From positions 1-21,381 of the forward strand of contig NZ_JAJCIA010000055.1 in the NCBI RefSeq assembly GCF_020554845.1: a DNA stretch of 21,381 nt. The letters run 5' to 3'. The notes beneath the pieces are model-generated. The model saw nothing but the letters and a program-made list of their open reading frames with translations, did not search any database and was not told where the DNA came from. Position numbers and translations under genes: made by a program. Source of the stretch: Blautia faecis. Its GTDB lineage: Bacteria; Bacillota; Clostridia; Lachnospirales; Lachnospiraceae. This document shows, one piece after another, positions 21,343-21,381 of the stretch. Position 1 is the first letter of the stretch. The number at the start of each line of letters is the position of its first letter.

Positions 21343-21381
21343 TCATCCTTTCTCTTCGTAGTCAGCTTTGCGTTCTTCAAT
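21343..21381 (-). CDS. 3' end of a partial gene
   Basis: The last 12 codons (IEERKADYEEKG) of a minus-strand frame run in from the right edge and end at TGA 21345-21343. The stop overlaps a possible ATG (21346) of the ribbon-helix-helix gene, suggesting translational coupling. Too little is present to name it. Confidence 0.45.
   Translation of the reverse strand: MEERKADYEEKG

Overview
The window reads as chromosome of an obligately anaerobic, low-GC Firmicute, most likely a gut Lachnospiraceae. The signs are strong GGAGG ribosome binding sites, TTGACA/TATAAT promoters, rubredoxins, bacteriohemerythrin, Rpn/PD-(D/E)XK 'transposases', and IS1182- and IS66-type remnants. No tRNA, rRNA or CRISPR array was seen. 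All names come from reading motifs, not from database searches.

Layout. (1) 1-2272: decayed ORFs at both ends around a rubredoxin-hemerythrin unit (1090-1765) driven by a consensus promoter with an AT-rich dyad on its -35 box. (2) 2389-4103: a small membrane protein, a Bcp peroxiredoxin, the peroxide-stress protein YaaA and a second rubredoxin. (3) 4138-7888: a visibly GC-richer block holding an internally deleted IS1182-type element, a HisC/CobD-like aminotransferase, a GNAT acetyltransferase and a TSUP transporter. Identical 30-bp hairpins in direct orientation bound it, and it appears to split the rubredoxin from the short-chain dehydrogenase that follows. (4) 7904-13381: the redox/sulfur core: SDR; thioredoxin - rhodanese - CoA-disulfide reductase/rhodanese fusion; a Crp/Fnr regulator on the opposite strand; thioredoxin - thioredoxin reductase. 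(5) 13382-14659: no intact gene; a broken ORF and a duplicated ~165-bp module with 10-bp iterons. (6) 14660-20754: an Rpn-type nuclease gene, then a two-gene module (ComEC-like MBL hydrolase plus trypsin-like protease fused to a long helical region), then an Rpn tail fragment. (7) 20755-21381: an IS66 transposase remnant, a small ribbon-helix-helix protein and the end of another gene, all on the minus strand.

How the genes fit together. Regions 1, 2 and 4 look like one defence-and-repair island against oxygen, peroxide and reactive sulfur in an anaerobe, with paired rubredoxins, thioredoxins and rhodanese modules. The clearest new signal is a probable local regulon. The promoters of the SDR, the trx1-rhodanese-CoADR operon and the trx2-trxR operon each carry GTGAT-N3-ATCAC exactly 22 nt upstream of the -10 hexamer, the geometry of a class II Crp/Fnr activator site. 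The Crp/Fnr protein encoded among them has the R-E-x-x-x-R recognition helix expected to read GTGA.

The most novel candidate system is the MBL hydrolase / trypsin-helical-repeat pair at 15785-20477. It recalls the MBL and trypsin components of type I AVAST anti-phage systems but shows no STAND NTPase. Its large gene is interrupted by an in-frame TGA at 18888-18890, after which the same frame stays open for another 528 codons.
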